This document shows, one piece after another, positions 15,523 through 24,088 of a stretch of DNA of 64,000 nucleotides. Every line of letters begins with the position of its first letter. Positions within the stretch are counted from its first letter, which is position 1. A program made the position numbers and the translations under genes. Below the pieces are notes generated by a model. The model had not been told where the DNA came from. It did no database searches and worked only from the letters and a program-made list of their open reading frames with translations. Origin of the DNA: Anabaena sp. PCC 7108 (GTDB lineage: Bacteria; Cyanobacteriota; Cyanobacteriia; Cyanobacteriales; Nostocaceae); NCBI RefSeq assembly GCF_000332135.1, contig NZ_KB235896.1, forward strand, positions 2,553,403-2,617,402. The letters run 5' to 3'.

Positions 15523-17121
15523 ATGAACAAAAAACTAACTTGGGTAATTTGGGGATTGGGTGTTTCCTGTTTGAGTTTGCCGGTCTTGGCTGCTATCAAG
15601 TTTGGTAGTTCTTTGGCAACTAATGGTATTGATGCGCTGAAACTACATCAACCTCCTTACAATTTAGCTGGTCGAAAAATTGCCATTGGTCAAGTTGAAG
15701 TTGGGCGGCCGGGAATGTTTGGTTGGGATAAAGCGGTATCTAAAAACCGGGCTTTAAATCCTGTCGCTGTGTTTACACGTAATGTACCAGCTAAGTCGAA
15801 TAGCGGTGTTGACCCCCACGCTTACAATGTTGCTGCTGTGATGGTTAGTAAAGATAAAGCCTGGCCGGGAGTGTCTCCGGAAGCGCGACTATATTCTTCT
15901 GCTGTTGGTTCTACAAAAAATATGGGTCAACCAGAAGAGTGTTTATCAGCACAACATATAGCATTACAAAACGGTGGAGATGTTCGCGCGATTAACTTCA
16001 GTTTTGGTGAACCACTCAACCGTGACCCCAGACCAGAACCTATTTTGGATGGTAAAGCTTTACTCACTTTATGTATTGACTGGTCTAGCCGTGTTCATGA
16101 CGTTCTGTATGCGATCGCAGGTAATCAAGGCAAAGGTGGGATTCCCATTCCTACAGACAATTTTAACGGAGTCAACGTGGCTTTTTCATCCCGGAGAGAA
16201 GGAATTTTTAATAAAGTAGATGTTTCCAATCTGGCAAGTAATAACCAAGGTGTAATTGGTCGTTTATTAGGGAAGGAGTTTAATATTGATGGACGCACGG
16301 CTATAGGTTTGGTTGCACCAGGTAGTAATATTCCTTTACTTAATCCTGATGGTAAGTTGAATAAATCTACAGGTACGAGTTTTGCCGCGCCTCATGTTAC
16401 AGCTACTGTTGCTTTATTACAGGAATTTGCTGATCGCCAGTTAAGAACAAAACAACCTCATTGGAGCATTGATTCACGGCATCATCAAGTCATGAAAGCT
16501 GTATTAATGAATTCCGCAGATAAAATTCAAGACAGCGGCAATGGTTTACGCTTAGGAATGACCCGAACATTGATTGATAAAAAAAATCAAGATTGGTTAG
16601 CTTCCGATGCTGACAAAGATCCCAAAATTCCTTTAGATGCTCAAATGGGAGCAGGTCATTTAAATGCGTTTCGCGCTTACCAACAGTTTAGTCCTGGTCA
16701 ATGGCAACCTTCAGAATCTATCCCAGCCATTGGTTGGAATTATAGCACAATTAATGCTAATACATCTAGAGAATATGAGTTAGCAAAACCTTTAAAACAG
16801 AATAGTTTTGTCGCTATTACTTTAGCTTGGGATCGATTAGTAGAACTAGAAGATAAAAATCAAAACCAATTATATGATGTGGATGAAAATTTTAAAGATA
16901 GAGGATTTAATAACCTTGATCTCTATTTAGTAAAAGCTGATACTAAAAATTCAGAGTCTGGTACTATTTGTTCATCAATTAGCGAAATTGATAGTATAGA
17001 ACATATTTTTTGCCCAGTTCCTGCTACTGGGAATTATAAAATTCGGGTGCAATTTCGACAACAAGTAAATGAAGCAATTCAACCCTATGCTTTAGCTTGG
17101 TGGACTGTACCTGCAAATTGA
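15523..17121 (+). CDS. Subtilase (S8) family serine peptidase, exported (532 aa)
   Basis: An N-terminal hydrophobic segment (6-24) looks like a signal peptide or anchor. S8 landmarks: catalytic Ser286 in GTSFAAPH, oxyanion Asn201 in AIAGNQG, and a histidine candidate H99 in DPHAYNVAAVM. The usual catalytic Asp motif (D-[ST]-G) is replaced by QVEVGRPG, with Glu59 at the expected position, and the His motif departs from HGTH. The region after ~385 is a beta-rich C-terminal domain resembling the P/pre-peptidase type. Divergent from rpe. The fold assignment is firm; activity is uncertain because of the altered Asp/His motifs. Confidence 0.82.
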   Translation: MNKKLTWVIWGLGVSCLSLPVLAAIKFGSSLATNGIDALKLHQPPYNLAGRKIAIGQVEVGRPGMFGWDKAVSKNRALNPVAVFTRNVPAKSNSGVDPHAYNVAAVMVSKDKAWPGVSPEARLYSSAVGSTKNMGQPEECLSAQHIALQNGGDVRAINFSFGEPLNRDPRPEPILDGKALLTLCIDWSSRVHDVLYAIAGNQGKGGIPIPTDNFNGVNVAFSSRREGIFNKVDVSNLASNNQGVIGRLLGKEFNIDGRTAIGLVAPGSNIPLLNPDGKLNKSTGTSFAAPHVTATVALLQEFADRQLRTKQPHWSIDSRHHQVMKAVLMNSADKIQDSGNGLRLGMTRTLIDKKNQDWLASDADKDPKIPLDAQMGAGHLNAFRAYQQFSPGQWQPSESIPAIGWNYSTINANTSREYELAKPLKQNSFVAITLAWDRLVELEDKNQNQLYDVDENFKDRGFNNLDLYLVKADTKNSESGTICSSISEIDSIEHIFCPVPATGNYKIRVQFRQQVNEAIQPYALAWWTVPAN

Positions 17122-17138
17122 TCCAGCAGCTTTGATCT

Positions 17139-17288
17139 GAATTATTTGTTGTCTGAATCAGGATGCTCAAGATTTAAGGATTTGCAGGATTTTTAGTTCA
17201 TACTTAATCAAATCAGATGAAAATATCACAAAAATCCTCATCCTGAAAATCTCTAAATCCTGTAAATCCTGATTCAGACAAATAATTT
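17139..17288. repeat. 150-bp palindromic dispersed repeat (MITE-like)
   Basis: Terminal inverted repeats GTCTGAATCAGGAT and ATCCTGATTCAGAC border an interior rich in AATCC/GGATT words. Partial relatives occur at about 21296-21340 and 21515-21550. No coding potential. It fills the gap after the subtilase gene. Confidence 0.75.
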
Positions 17289-17422
17289 CACATATGTCAC
17301 ACCCGTGGTACTAGGTATTTATCACAAATTCATATTTCATGACCGCAAAATTACGGTTTACTCTATAAATCAAATACATTACGATTATAGCCATATTTAA
17401 ACCTGTTTGTATTAGAAATGGT

Positions 17423-17447
17423 AGGGGTTTAGCACTGCTAAACCCTT
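17423..17447. repeat. Palindrome AGGGGTTTAGCA / TGCTAAACCCTT
   Basis: Hairpin ~58 bp before the DUF4347 gene. A close copy lies at 21170-21200, just after the 3' end of the same locus, so the pair brackets the DUF4347-LVIVD-RTX gene. No T-run follows; this looks like dispersed repeat rather than terminator. Confidence 0.6.
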
Positions 17448-17504
17448 AGAATTCACAGTAAGACAGGAAACTACACTCTGTTATCTGGTGCAAAACTAAA
17501 AACT

Positions 17505-18011
17505 ATGTTAAACAACTCTTTAATCAATCAAACCACCACAGTTGTCTTTATTGATTCTGCTGTTTCCGACTACCAAACCCTACAAACAGGAGTTGTAGAA
17601 GGAGTAAAAGCGGTTATCCTTTCCCCAAATCGAGACGGAATTGAGGAAATTACGGACTTCTTACAACAACATCCCCAAATTAGCACAGTACATATCGTTT
17701 CCCACGGTTCTCCGGGATGTTTGTATTTAGGAAATAGTCAACTTAATTTAAGCAATATCCGTAAATATGCTGCTTTATTGCAGCGTTGGCAAAGTCAGAA
17801 TATTTTACTCTATGGCTGTAACGTCGCTGCGGGAGATGCTGGGGAAGAATTTATTCACAAGTTACATGAGATTACCAACGCAACCATTAGCGCAACCGCA
17901 ACAAAAACCGGAAATGCAGCTTTAGGCGGAAATTGGGAGTTAGAAGTTAATATTCCCGTCACAGATAAAATCAAATCTCTACCTCTCCCTAACCCTCTCC
18001 TACAAGGATAG
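17505..18011 (+). CDS. DUF4347 N-terminal fragment, ended by amber codon in an inserted repeat
   Basis: The 168 codons encode a DUF4347 domain: TTVVFIDSAVSDYQTLQTGV, then HIVSHGSPGCLYLG with SHG, and LLYGCNVAAG with GCN. This caspase-like domain normally begins very large cyanobacterial adhesin/RTX proteins. The final codons (LPLPNPLLQG then TAG at 18009-18011) come from an inserted palindrome (17984-18076). The frame continues unchanged after this single stop into the LVIVD-RTX part (18132-21137), so the locus is one ~1211-codon gene interrupted by one amber codon. The truncated product may be made alone, the stop may be read through, or the gene may be decaying. Confidence 0.8.
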   Translation: MLNNSLINQTTTVVFIDSAVSDYQTLQTGVVEGVKAVILSPNRDGIEEITDFLQQHPQISTVHIVSHGSPGCLYLGNSQLNLSNIRKYAALLQRWQSQNILLYGCNVAAGDAGEEFIHKLHEITNATISATATKTGNAALGGNWELEVNIPVTDKIKSLPLPNPLLQG

Positions 18012-18076
18012 GGAACAGGAACAGAGAGTTTCAACATTCCCCATTCCCTTGTAGGGAAGGGGGTTAGGGGGTTAGG
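17984..18076. repeat. Palindromic dispersed repeat inserted in the DUF4347-RTX gene
   Basis: Left arm CCTAACCCTCTCCTACAAGG (17988-18007) and right arm CCTTGTAGGGAAGGGGGTTAGG (18047-18068) are imperfect inverted repeats around a ~40-bp core. It contains the in-frame TAG at 18009 yet keeps the reading frame on both sides. Confidence 0.8.
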
Positions 18077-18131
18077 TTCTGTTTTTCATGCAGACACCCT
18101 CAACACCTATCAGGGAGTATTTGCACCTACA

Positions 18132-21100
18132 TTGGTCGGAAAGTGGGATTTTTTAAGCTATGCCAAGGATGTGACAGTCGTGGGTAACTACGCCTACGCA
18201 GTGGGGGATACACTGGAGATAATTGATATTAGTAACCCCAACAACCCAGTTTTTAAGGGTAATTACGATATTTCTGATGGTAGTAGTATACAAATAGTAG
18301 GCAACTACGCTTATGTTGCTGACTTTACTTCAGGACTGCAAATCATCGACATCAGCAATCCCACTAACCCCATCCTCAAGGGCAATTATGATACTTCTGG
18401 CTATGCTTCAGATGTACAAGTTGTAGGCAACTACGCTTATGTTGCTGACTTTACTTCAGGACTGCAAATCATCGACATCAGCAATCCCACAAACCCCATC
18501 CTCAAGGGCAGTTATTATACTAATGGCTTTGCTGTGGGTGTGCAAGTTGTAGGCAACTACGCTTATGTGGCTGATTTGTATTCAGGACTGCAAATCATTG
18601 ATATCAGCAATCCCACTAACCCCATCCTCAAGGGCAGTTATGATACTAGTGGCTATGCTTTAGATGTACAATTAGTAGGCAACTACGCTTACGTTGCTGA
18701 TAGTTTTTCAGGACTGCAAATCATCGACATTAGCAATCCCACTAACCCCGTCCTCAAGGGCGGTTATGGTACTAGTGCCTATGCTTATGGTATACAAGTA
18801 GTAGGCAACTACGCTTACGTTGCTGCTCAGGTTTCAGGACTGGAAATCATCGACATCAGCAATCCCATTAATCCCTTCCTCAAAAGCAATTATGATCCCA
18901 GTGGCTATGCTAGGGGTATACAAGTAGTAGGCAACTACGCTTATGTTGCTGATGATGATAAAGGACTGCAAATCATTGATATTAGCAATCCCACTAACCC
19001 CATCCCCAAGGGCAGTTATGATACTAGTGGCTATGCTGAGGGTGTACAAGTAGTAAGCAACTACGCTTATGTTACTGATGGTAATTCAGGACTGCAAATC
19101 ATCGACATCAGCAATCCCACAAACCCTATCCTCAAGGGCAATTATGATACTGGCTATGCTTATGGTGTAGAAGTAGTAGGCAACTACGCTTATGTGGCTG
19201 ATAGTGATTTAGGACTGCAAATCATCGACATCAGCAATCCCACTAACCCCATCCTCAAGGGCAGTTATGATACTAGTGGCAATGCTTCAGATGTACAAGT
19301 AGTAGGCAACTACGCTTATGTTGCTGATAGTTTTTCAGGACTGCAAATCATCGACATCAGCAATCCCACAAACCCTATCCTCAATGGCAGTTATTATACT
19401 GATGGCTATGCTTCAGATGTACAAGTAGTAGGCAATTACGCTTATGTTGCTGATGGTTTTTTAGGACTGCAAATCATCGACATCACCAATCCCACCAACC
19501 CTATCCTCAAGGGCAATTATGATACTTCTGGAGATGCTACAGATGTACAAGTAGTAGGCAACTACGCTTATATCGCTGACTTTAAAGGTGGCTTAAAGAT
19601 TATTAATGTCAGTGAGTTTACTGCTACTAACACCATCACAGGTACAGCAGCTAACGAAAACTTCACCACCACACCCCAAACAGACATCATAGACGCTCAA
19701 GGTGGCAACGACACCATCACCAGCACCTTTGCTAACCTCCAACAAAACGACACCCTCAAAGGTAACACAGGCACAGATACCCTGATCATTACCGCTGGAA
19801 CAGCAACCGATACCATTCTCATTGATACCAGCAACACCACCAATCAATTAGACATCCCCGGTACAACAATCACCGGCTTTGAACGCTTTGATTTAATTGC
19901 ATTTGCAGGTACAACCAGCTTTTCCGGTACTGCTGCAAGCGATTGGATTCAAGCCGGTGCAGGAAACGATGATTTATATGGTGGAGATGGTAATGATTAC
20001 CTGAACGGAGGAACAGGTGCAGATTTATTAGGTGGTGGTGCTGGCAATGACACCTTCGTAGTAGATAATGTCGGAGATGTCATCGCCGAATTTTTAAATC
20101 AAGGTATTGATACCGTTGAATCTTCAATCGCTTGGACATTAAAAGCCAACTTAGAAAAATTAACCTTAACCGGCACAGCAGCAATTAATGGTATTGGTAA
20201 CAATTTAAATAATACCCTCACAGGCAACAGTGCTAATAACGTCTTCAATGGTGGTACTGGTGCAGATACCATGATTGGTGGATTGGGTAATGACACTTAC
20301 TATGTCGATAATATCGGAGATATCATCACCGAAGCTGCTAGTGCAGGAACTGAAGCTGTGTTGAGTACTGTAACTTACACATTAGCCAATAACGTAGAAA
20401 ACCTGACTTTACAAGGAACCGCTGCCATTAATGGTACAGGTAATACCCTAAATAATAGCATTACAGGTAACACTGCCGCTAATACTTTAACTGGTGGTTT
20501 AGGCAATGATGTCCTCAATGGTGGTGCAGGTATCGATACCATGATTGGTGGTGCTGGTAACGATTCCTACTATGTTGATAATGTCGGAGATATCATCACT
20601 GAAAATATCAATGAAGGTACAGATGCGGTTTTCAGCACTGTTAATTACACCTTAGCCAATAATTTAGAAAATCTGACTTTACAAGGAACTGCTGCCATTA
20701 ATGGTACTGGTAATGACCTCAATAATACCCTCACAGGTAACACAGCAGCGAATATCCTTTCCGGTGGTGGTGGTATCGATACCCTCAATGGTGGTAATGG
20801 TGCAGATACTTTAGTTGGTGGAACTGGTGACGATAAGCTGTATTTAGGTTTAAACGATAATGCTGTGGATATCGTGAAGTATGCTTTTGGTGATGGTGCA
20901 GATACAATTGTTCAGTTTGTGCGTGGTGTCGGTGGTGATAAATTCCAGTTTACAGGTATTACTAATTTTGACGTGGTGACATCAGGTGCTAACACTCTCC
21001 TACGCATTGGTGATGGAATTAGTAATAATTCTGGTTTTGGAACTGGACAGTTATTAGCTACTTTATCAGGTACATCTGGCTTTGTTGGTGCTGATGTCAA

Positions 21101-21137
21101 TGTCAACCTGTTTGGTGGTAATTTCTTGTTTAGTTAA
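18132..21137 (+). CDS. LVIVD-repeat / RTX protein, C-terminal part of the interrupted gene (1001 aa)
   Basis: The first ~490 residues are about twelve LVIVD-type repeats of ~41 aa (core GNYAYVADxxxGLQIIDIS then NPTNPILKG), expected to form a beta-propeller-like surface domain. Residues ~510-600 form a linker module, and ~600-1001 carry RTX nonapeptides alternating with the IENLTLTGTAAINGTGN module typical of cyanobacterial hemolysin-like proteins. The listed start is a TTG without a clear ribosome site. The frame is open upstream through HADTLNTYQGVFAPT to the amber codon at 18009, which is the strongest sign that this is the continuation of the DUF4347 ORF. It ends ~30 bp before a palindrome. 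Confidence 0.8.
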   Translation: MVGKWDFLSYAKDVTVVGNYAYAVGDTLEIIDISNPNNPVFKGNYDISDGSSIQIVGNYAYVADFTSGLQIIDISNPTNPILKGNYDTSGYASDVQVVGNYAYVADFTSGLQIIDISNPTNPILKGSYYTNGFAVGVQVVGNYAYVADLYSGLQIIDISNPTNPILKGSYDTSGYALDVQLVGNYAYVADSFSGLQIIDISNPTNPVLKGGYGTSAYAYGIQVVGNYAYVAAQVSGLEIIDISNPINPFLKSNYDPSGYARGIQVVGNYAYVADDDKGLQIIDISNPTNPIPKGSYDTSGYAEGVQVVSNYAYVTDGNSGLQIIDISNPTNPILKGNYDTGYAYGVEVVGNYAYVADSDLGLQIIDISNPTNPILKGSYDTSGNASDVQVVGNYAYVADSFSGLQIIDISNPTNPILNGSYYTDGYASDVQVVGNYAYVADGFLGLQIIDITNPTNPILKGNYDTSGDATDVQVVGNYAYIADFKGGLKIINVSEFTATNTITGTAANENFTTTPQTDIIDAQGGNDTITSTFANLQQNDTLKGNTGTDTLIITAGTATDTILIDTSNTTNQLDIPGTTITGFERFDLIAFAGTTSFSGTAASDWIQAGAGNDDLYGGDGNDYLNGGTGADLLGGGAGNDTFVVDNVGDVIAEFLNQGIDTVESSIAWTLKANLEKLTLTGTAAINGIGNNLNNTLTGNSANNVFNGGTGADTMIGGLGNDTYYVDNIGDIITEAASAGTEAVLSTVTYTLANNVENLTLQGTAAINGTGNTLNNSITGNTAANTLTGGLGNDVLNGGAGIDTMIGGAGNDSYYVDNVGDIITENINEGTDAVFSTVNYTLANNLENLTLQGTAAINGTGNDLNNTLTGNTAANILSGGGGIDTLNGGNGADTLVGGTGDDKLYLGLNDNAVDIVKYAFGDGADTIVQFVRGVGGDKFQFTGITNFDVVTSGANTLLRIGDGISNNSGFGTGQLLATLSGTSGFVGADVNVNLFGGNFLFS
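18170..19615 (+). repeat. ~12 tandem LVIVD units of ~123-126 bp
   Basis: The word GTAGGCAACTACGCTTA recurs every ~123-126 bp, and GGACTGCAAATCATCGACAT is nearly invariant. High DNA identity suggests recent expansion; variation is concentrated in one loop after AYVAD and after the ILKG motif. Confidence 0.85.
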
Positions 21138-21716
21138 GCATCCAAATGGTTTAATTATTTGATTAGACCTGTAAGGGTTTAGCAATGCTAAACCCTTACA
21201 TTTCAGGGGAAGACAAATCTGCACTAACCAACTCTACAGTTTGCTAATGTTGGGTTTCGTTCCTTAACCCAACCTACAGTACTTAATTACGAATTATCCT
21301 GTAAATCCCTAAATCCTGGAAATCCTGATTCAGACATCTTCCGTAAATGTGAACCTCACGCATAGAGAGGAAGAGAAGTGTTGACAATGAATTTTAGATG
21401 TGTTGTGCTGAAGTCGATAAGGAAGAACTATCTTAATACTTAACTAATTGGCGACAATAAAATCCCCGATTTCGTGAAGAAGTCGGGGATATGAATTTTG
21501 TTGATAGAATTTTCATCCTGCAAATCCTTAAATCCTGTCAATCCTGATATGGCTTACGCCACGCTACGCTATCAGACAGCTGTATTGGGCGTTTTTTAGC
21601 TGTTACCAAAACTGTAACCATGAACTGTTTATGTACCTGTAAATGCGATAGTGAACATCTGACATATTATGAACGTCTAATTTGATAGACAGATGAAACA
21701 ACAAATGAGGTAGCAG
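21138..21716. repeat. 579-bp intergenic block of dispersed repeats
   Basis: It contains a palindrome GTAAGGGTTTAGCA / TGCTAAACCCTTAC (21170-21200), a repeat with TTGGGTT / AACCCAA (21249-21281), two AAATCCTG-rich fragments related to 17139-17288, and a hairpin ATCCCCGA / TCGGGGAT (21463-21490). A short ACGCCACGCTACGC-type repeat lies near 21551. No gene seen. Confidence 0.65.
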
Positions 21717-21929
21717 ATGAACGGGCAGAAGTTTAAGGCTGTACAAGAAAATTTTTTACAAAGACGTTACGGCGTTAGTCTAGGTAGACGCTATGTTTTA
21801 GCCGCAGCGAGTATTGTGCTGTTGGGTGTATTAGGTTGTTCCCAAGTTGATAATACTAACAATTTAATTACTAAATCCCGTCTACCTAGTTCCGCGCCTA
21901 AATTATCACACGAAAACACTCAACAATAG
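21717..21929 (+). CDS. Small putative lipoprotein (70 aa)
   Basis: A short basic N-terminus and hydrophobic helix (~27-40) end in VLGCSQ, a plausible lipobox, followed by a ~30-residue Ser/Asn-rich tail. No recognised domain. The ATG start follows GAGGTAGCAG. Convergent with the AI-2E permease gene. Probably real but weakly supported because of its size and the surrounding repeats. Confidence 0.5.
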   Translation: MNGQKFKAVQENFLQRRYGVSLGRRYVLAAASIVLLGVLGCSQVDNTNNLITKSRLPSSAPKLSHENTQQ

Positions 21930-21963
21930 TTTTCTCCTGCTTGTATTTTGAACTTTGAATTGC

Positions 21964-23139
21964 TTAGGGTAAAGTTGCTTCCGAAACGCTGAGGGAATTT
22001 TGAGATTGAGTTTGGGTAGATTCTTCTGCTGTCATGGGTGCAACTATTTCCCCAGGAGAGGAATCCTCTGTATCCAGACCAATTTCTGGAGGACGGATGG
22101 CGCTAATAACTGTCTTAATGACGACAGCACAGGGAACCGCCACAATTACCCCTAAAAGTCCGCCAATTCTTGCACCTGTCAAGACTGAAATTAGAATCCA
22201 AACAGGATTTAAACCTGTAAAACTCCCTAAAATGCGGGGTGCAATGATATTTTCAAGAATTTGCTGCACGATAACTGCGGCTAATAAAACTCTTGTACCC
22301 ATCCAAAAATCTTGTAAACAAACCAACAAAGTTGTCAGGGCGATACCCACAGAACCACCAAAGGGAACAAGAGCCATCAAGCCAATAGTCAAGCCAAATA
22401 ATAGACCAAATGGCACCTTCAACCACAAAAATGTGGGAATCAGGGCAGAAGCCATACAGGTAGATAAGATTAATTGGGTGATAAAGAAGTTTTGAAAACT
22501 CAGGCGCACTGTTCTAGAAAAAGGGTCACGAAATCGAGAAGGTAGCCATTCAACCAAGCTTTGCCAAAGTTCACCGCCGTGCTGTAAGAGATAGAAAGTC
22601 AAAACCATTGTTAGCAGGAAGTCTAGCAGGCTGGTAAAGGTGACTACAGCCAGATTTAAAACTTGTCCAGCAATGGCTTGTAATTGTCCCTTGACGCGAT
22701 CGTTAATTTGAACGACGATCGCATCAAGGTTAATAGGTAAGCCCATGCTTTCGGCTTTCTCGTTGAGAATCATTAACTGCGATCGCCCAGAGTCAATCAA
22801 TTCTGGTATGCGGGCTACCAGTTGTTGAGCTTGGGTAAGTGCTAGAGGAAAGAGGGTGACACCCAGCGCTAATAAAATGGATAAAGCTAATAAAAATACT
22901 AAGATAGCAACTTGTTCTCGCCTAGCACCGTGGCGTTCCATCCAACTTACGGGGTAGTTGAGTAGAAATGCTAGAACTGAGGCTCCGACTAAAATAACTA
23001 TCAAAGAATGGAAATAATTGAAAATTGCCGATATAGCCCAACCATTGAGAAATAATAGCGGAGTGAATAGCACGATCACTCCGATTTGTGCTATTGGTGT
23101 CAGTGTTTGCCACCAGTCGAGTAGCTTGCGTGTCTGCAT
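21964..23139 (-). CDS. AI-2E transporter family permease (391 aa)
   Basis: Member of the AI-2E/YdiK-PerM superfamily (PF01594), polytopic inner-membrane proteins of variable substrate. Seven or eight hydrophobic helices are visible, with the family C-terminal pattern LVPFGGSVGIALTTLLVCL then PRILGSFTGLNPVWILISVL. The amphipathic central region (~100-165) precedes the second half. The ~45-residue hydrophilic C-terminal tail is Thr/Ser/Glu-rich. Transport of autoinducer-2 should not be assumed; the family name is historical. Confidence 0.85.
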   Translation of the reverse strand: MQTRKLLDWWQTLTPIAQIGVIVLFTPLLFLNGWAISAIFNYFHSLIVILVGASVLAFLLNYPVSWMERHGARREQVAILVFLLALSILLALGVTLFPLALTQAQQLVARIPELIDSGRSQLMILNEKAESMGLPINLDAIVVQINDRVKGQLQAIAGQVLNLAVVTFTSLLDFLLTMVLTFYLLQHGGELWQSLVEWLPSRFRDPFSRTVRLSFQNFFITQLILSTCMASALIPTFLWLKVPFGLLFGLTIGLMALVPFGGSVGIALTTLLVCLQDFWMGTRVLLAAVIVQQILENIIAPRILGSFTGLNPVWILISVLTGARIGGLLGVIVAVPCAVVIKTVISAIRPPEIGLDTEDSSPGEIVAPMTAEESTQTQSQNSLSVSEATLP

Positions 23140-23420
23140 TTTCAGCTGATTGCGGGATAGAACTAAATTGAATTCTTCTTTACAGACTATTATCTTTAAC
23201 TACATGAGTGTGATTCATTTCTCTAGTTTATCTAGAGAATACAGAAATTTGGGAGTGCTAATTCTTGGCAGTTAATCTCACAGAATTTTCTGGACTCTTG
23301 GACAATCTAACGTTATGGTAACGAACGAAAGGGTTTAATAACTCAAACCAAAAGCATTCGAGACTGCTGTAACTCCTATATTTTGAACTCCTTCTTTAAT
23401 TTAAGATTAGACCAATCAGC

Positions 23421-23807
23421 ATGGACAATCTACCACCAATTGAAAATTACTCAAATTCTGAAGACACGGCTACCTCTAAAAGGCTGCTGTTTTTATATTT
23501 AATTCCAGTTCTCGGCTTTTTCCCGTCCCTGTGGACTCTTTATCGTCGTCAAGGTAACAGGGAACAATTGGCAGTGAGCCGCCTGTCCATTACCATAAGT
23601 TTTACATGGATGTTGGGATACTTATTTTTAACGACCGGGGCAGCAACTACAAACTTTTTTACACTGCGGTTGTTAATCCTCAACAGCTTTTTCACATCTG
23701 GTTACTTTTTGGTGAGTGTTTGGTTAATCTTTCGTCTCATCCAAGGGAAGTCTTACAGATTACCAGGATTTAGCAATTTAGCTGAGAAAATGCTACGTAA
23801 GTACTAA
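23421..23807 (+). CDS. Small polytopic membrane protein, unknown function (128 aa)
   Basis: Three predicted membrane helices (~23-40, 57-75, 84-106), separated by a basic loop LYRRQGNREQLAVSRLS. The N-terminal ~20 residues are acidic and the C-terminus basic. I do not recognise a named family. The next gene is an LCP-family cell-envelope protein in the same orientation ~280 bp downstream, so an envelope role is possible. Confidence 0.7.
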   Translation: MDNLPPIENYSNSEDTATSKRLLFLYLIPVLGFFPSLWTLYRRQGNREQLAVSRLSITISFTWMLGYLFLTTGAATTNFFTLRLLILNSFFTSGYFLVSVWLIFRLIQGKSYRLPGFSNLAEKMLRKY

Positions 23808-24088
23808 ATTTCAATTTTTGCCAGTGATTAGATTGTCATGATTTTTACTCATGATACATGACTTTACAGTTAATCTTTCACCAGCTTTGGTTAAATGTGG
23901 TTTATTATTGCCATACTTCCATAAACATCTCCGGATTAGCAACAAAAAAGCAGAAAGACCGCTATAGGTCTTGTAGTTTTTACCCTCGCAAAAAAGTCAA
24001 CATTGTGAATTCAGAGTTAGCTATTATGGTTTGATTTGTCTACATATTATATAGAGTCTGCAAATTTAGGGTATTTTATTCAGTCAGT

